DNA from: an uncultured candidate division WPS-2 bacterium
Lineage (GTDB): Bacteria > Vulcanimicrobiota > Vulcanimicrobiia > Vulcanimicrobiales > Vulcanimicrobiaceae
Length of the DNA stretch: 23,344 nucleotides
Direction: 5' to 3'
Assembly: GCA_937927945.1 (NCBI GenBank)
Contig: CALEYW010000007.1
Span: forward strand, 1 to 23,344
Notes under the pieces: generated by a model
Databases searched by the model: none
What the model was told of the DNA's origin: nothing
Seen by the model: only the letters and a program-made list of their open reading frames with translations
Shown: positions 22,375-23,344 of the stretch, in pieces
Numbering within the stretch: the stretch's first letter is position 1
How the letters are laid out: the number at the start of each line of letters is the position of its first letter
Program-made: the position numbers and the translations under genes

Positions 22375-22493
22375 CGCAATCGCCCCCCTTTCCAATGGTA
22401 AGAAGTACATTAGACGTGGCAGGACCTGCTTGCTCCCAGGAAATTCTCAGTTACCCGAGAGTTAACGGTCCGCTCCTCCTCCCGTAAGAGATC
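22375..22493. promoter_or_regulatory. Divergent promoter region between the TetR gene and the zinc-ribbon membrane gene
   Basis: The region contains a perfect palindrome GCAGGACCTGC at 22419-22429 and an AGTTAC/AGTTAA direct repeat near 22450-22465. Either could be an autoregulatory TetR site. No convincing -35/-10 pair was picked out. Confidence 0.3.
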
Positions 22494-23267
22494 ATGTTGG
22501 CGGTTGCTTCCCCATCGTACAAGCGATGCGAGTCGATGCGGTTGGTGATTCGGGTCAGACCTATGGCGGGCGCGCGTTTCGAGATTGGCATGACCGCGGC
22601 ACGTCTCCGCCGCGTGCCCGTGATGCTCGTGCGTCGAGGGATGCACTACGTGACGGACGACGGCATCACGTTGGACGCCCTGGGCCCCGACGAACCTCTC
22701 CTGGCCGACGGCACGAACGACGTCAACGAAAACTCGGTCGTGATGCGATTGACGTATCGCTGCGGGGCGTGCGCGCGACCGTTCCGCATGCTCTTCACCG
22801 GCGATGCAGGCGCTCAATCAGAGGCGCGAATGTTGGGGTGCGATCGTTGCAGGACCCATATATGGCGCGGTCATGGAATAGCCGATACCCTGTGTACGAT
22901 GGCGACCACGCATGAACGATGGAACAGGGTGCTTCGGGGCGGCGTAATCATCCCCGCGGCGGCATTCCTGGTGCCGTTTATTATTGTAACACTATTGTTC
23001 TATCTTGCCCCGGCCGTGCTCGCGGAAGGCCGCATGAAAACCGTCATCCCCATAACGGTCATCGTCACGTATTTCGCGATTTATTTCCTTTGTCGGCAGT
23101 ATACTTTGGCTGGGCACCGCATCTCAACAGGACGCGCGGTTGTTCTTCTGTTCTCGTCTGGCTACCTTACACTCCAAGGCGCGATGTGCGGATCATCGCA
23201 AGGAGCCGGTGACGGTCACGGTCCGCTGCGTGCCAGCGTATTTGCGGCTCAAAGGCAACTTTATTGA
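22494..23267 (+). CDS. Zinc-ribbon membrane protein of unknown function
   Basis: A 257-residue open frame, not recognised. A soluble N-terminal part holds a CxxC-x22-CxxC zinc ribbon (C90, C93, C116, C119: YRCGACARPF and LGCDRCRTHIW). Two strong hydrophobic helices follow at about 150-176 (VIIPAAAFLVPFIIVTLLFY) and 183-199 (VIPITVIVTYFAIYFL), then a short tail. The predicted topology is a cytoplasmic zinc-binding domain tethered to the inner membrane. The start is uncertain: ATG 22494 has a weak AAGAGA upstream, and ATG 22563 or 22590 are possible. Base composition, especially 22960-23180, is visibly less GC-rich than the rest, and an IS-like end lies just downstream, so the gene may be acquired. 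It is divergent from the TetR gene, so regulation by TetR is possible. Confidence 0.6.
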   Translation: MLAVASPSYKRCESMRLVIRVRPMAGARFEIGMTAARLRRVPVMLVRRGMHYVTDDGITLDALGPDEPLLADGTNDVNENSVVMRLTYRCGACARPFRMLFTGDAGAQSEARMLGCDRCRTHIWRGHGIADTLCTMATTHERWNRVLRGGVIIPAAAFLVPFIIVTLLFYLAPAVLAEGRMKTVIPITVIVTYFAIYFLCRQYTLAGHRISTGRAVVLLFSSGYLTLQGAMCGSSQGAGDGHGPLRASVFAAQRQLY

Positions 23268-23295
23268 GGACCGCAGTCGATCATCGTCGTGGCAA

Positions 23296-23339
23296 CGGCG
23301 GGATTATCCTGACCCCTCCGGCGGGATTAAAATGACCCC
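23296..23339. repeat. Two 21-bp direct repeats, probable terminal repeats of an IS21-type element
   Basis: The segments at 23296-23316 and 23319-23339 share 18 of 21 bases (CGGCGGGATTA, then three differing bases, then TGACCCC), spaced by two bases. Short tandem repeats of this kind, with a GGGATTAAAATGACCCC-like core, are typical of IS21-family ends. The rest of the element would lie beyond the window edge. No transposase gene is visible. Confidence 0.5.
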
Positions 23340-23344
23340 GGCGC

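Noticed and set aside
22410..22817. Minus-strand 135-codon frame starting inside the zinc-ribbon gene
   Set aside because: No family features and it overlaps the better-supported plus-strand gene. Low confidence either way.
1..23344. CRISPR array, prophage, or defence system
   Set aside because: No regularly spaced repeats and no Cas, integrase, phage structural or restriction/toxin-antitoxin proteins were seen on either strand.

Overview
The window is high-GC, densely packed bacterial chromosome, with both strands coding and no gene-free stretch over about 260 bases. A TonB-dependent outer-membrane receptor with an N-terminal carboxypeptidase-regulatory-like domain, two exported HiPIP-type iron-sulfur proteins, MutS2, a KMSKS-type TyrRS and Hsp33 point to a diderm bacterium. 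The overall look is reminiscent of Candidatus Eremiobacterota (WPS-2) or a related lineage. That placement is an impression from gene style and composition, not a demonstrated assignment.

Layout. 1-3.9 kb (+): mutS2, tyrS (overlapping by one base) and a small zinc-ribbon protein. 3.9-4.8 kb (-): hslO (Hsp33). 4.96-5.3 kb (+): an HU-type nucleoid protein with a hairpin terminator. 5.5-6.2 kb (-): two tandem paralogous small HiPIP-like proteins, the distal one followed by a near-copy of the HU terminator hairpin. 6.4-9.6 kb (+): the TonB-dependent receptor. 9.6-16.9 kb (-): a tight seven-gene operon. 17.05-17.12 kb (-): tRNA-Pro(GGG) with its terminator. 17.2-19.0 kb (+): an RNase HI-family protein, a membrane-anchored unknown and a polysaccharide deacetylase. 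19.0-19.3 kb (-): a DUF3465 protein. 19.35-21.6 kb (+): a large membrane protein of unknown function overlapping a GNAT acetyltransferase. 21.6-22.4 kb (-): a TetR regulator with an unusual N-terminal extension. 22.5-23.3 kb (+): a less GC-rich zinc-ribbon/two-TM unknown. The right edge carries two 21-bp direct repeats that look like the end of an IS21-type insertion sequence.

The most interesting part is the seven-gene operon. In transcription order it encodes an NMT1/THI5-type substrate-binding protein, an ABC ATPase, an ABC permease, a cytosine-deaminase-like amidohydrolase, an FAD-dependent oxidoreductase, a class III CoA-transferase and an enoyl-CoA hydratase/isomerase. Junctions are between -4 and +5 bases, so the genes are very probably co-transcribed. 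Together they read as a complete uptake-and-degradation pathway: import, hydrolytic deamination or ring opening, flavin-dependent oxidation, CoA activation, then hydration or isomerisation. The substrate is probably a small N-heterocycle or amidine-like compound, but it cannot be named from sequence. The amidohydrolase keeps the cytosine deaminase metal and catalytic residues but has Cys in place of the substrate-contacting Asp314 of E. coli CodA, suggesting a different substrate. An 11-bp inverted repeat (one mismatch) upstream of the first gene is a candidate operator.
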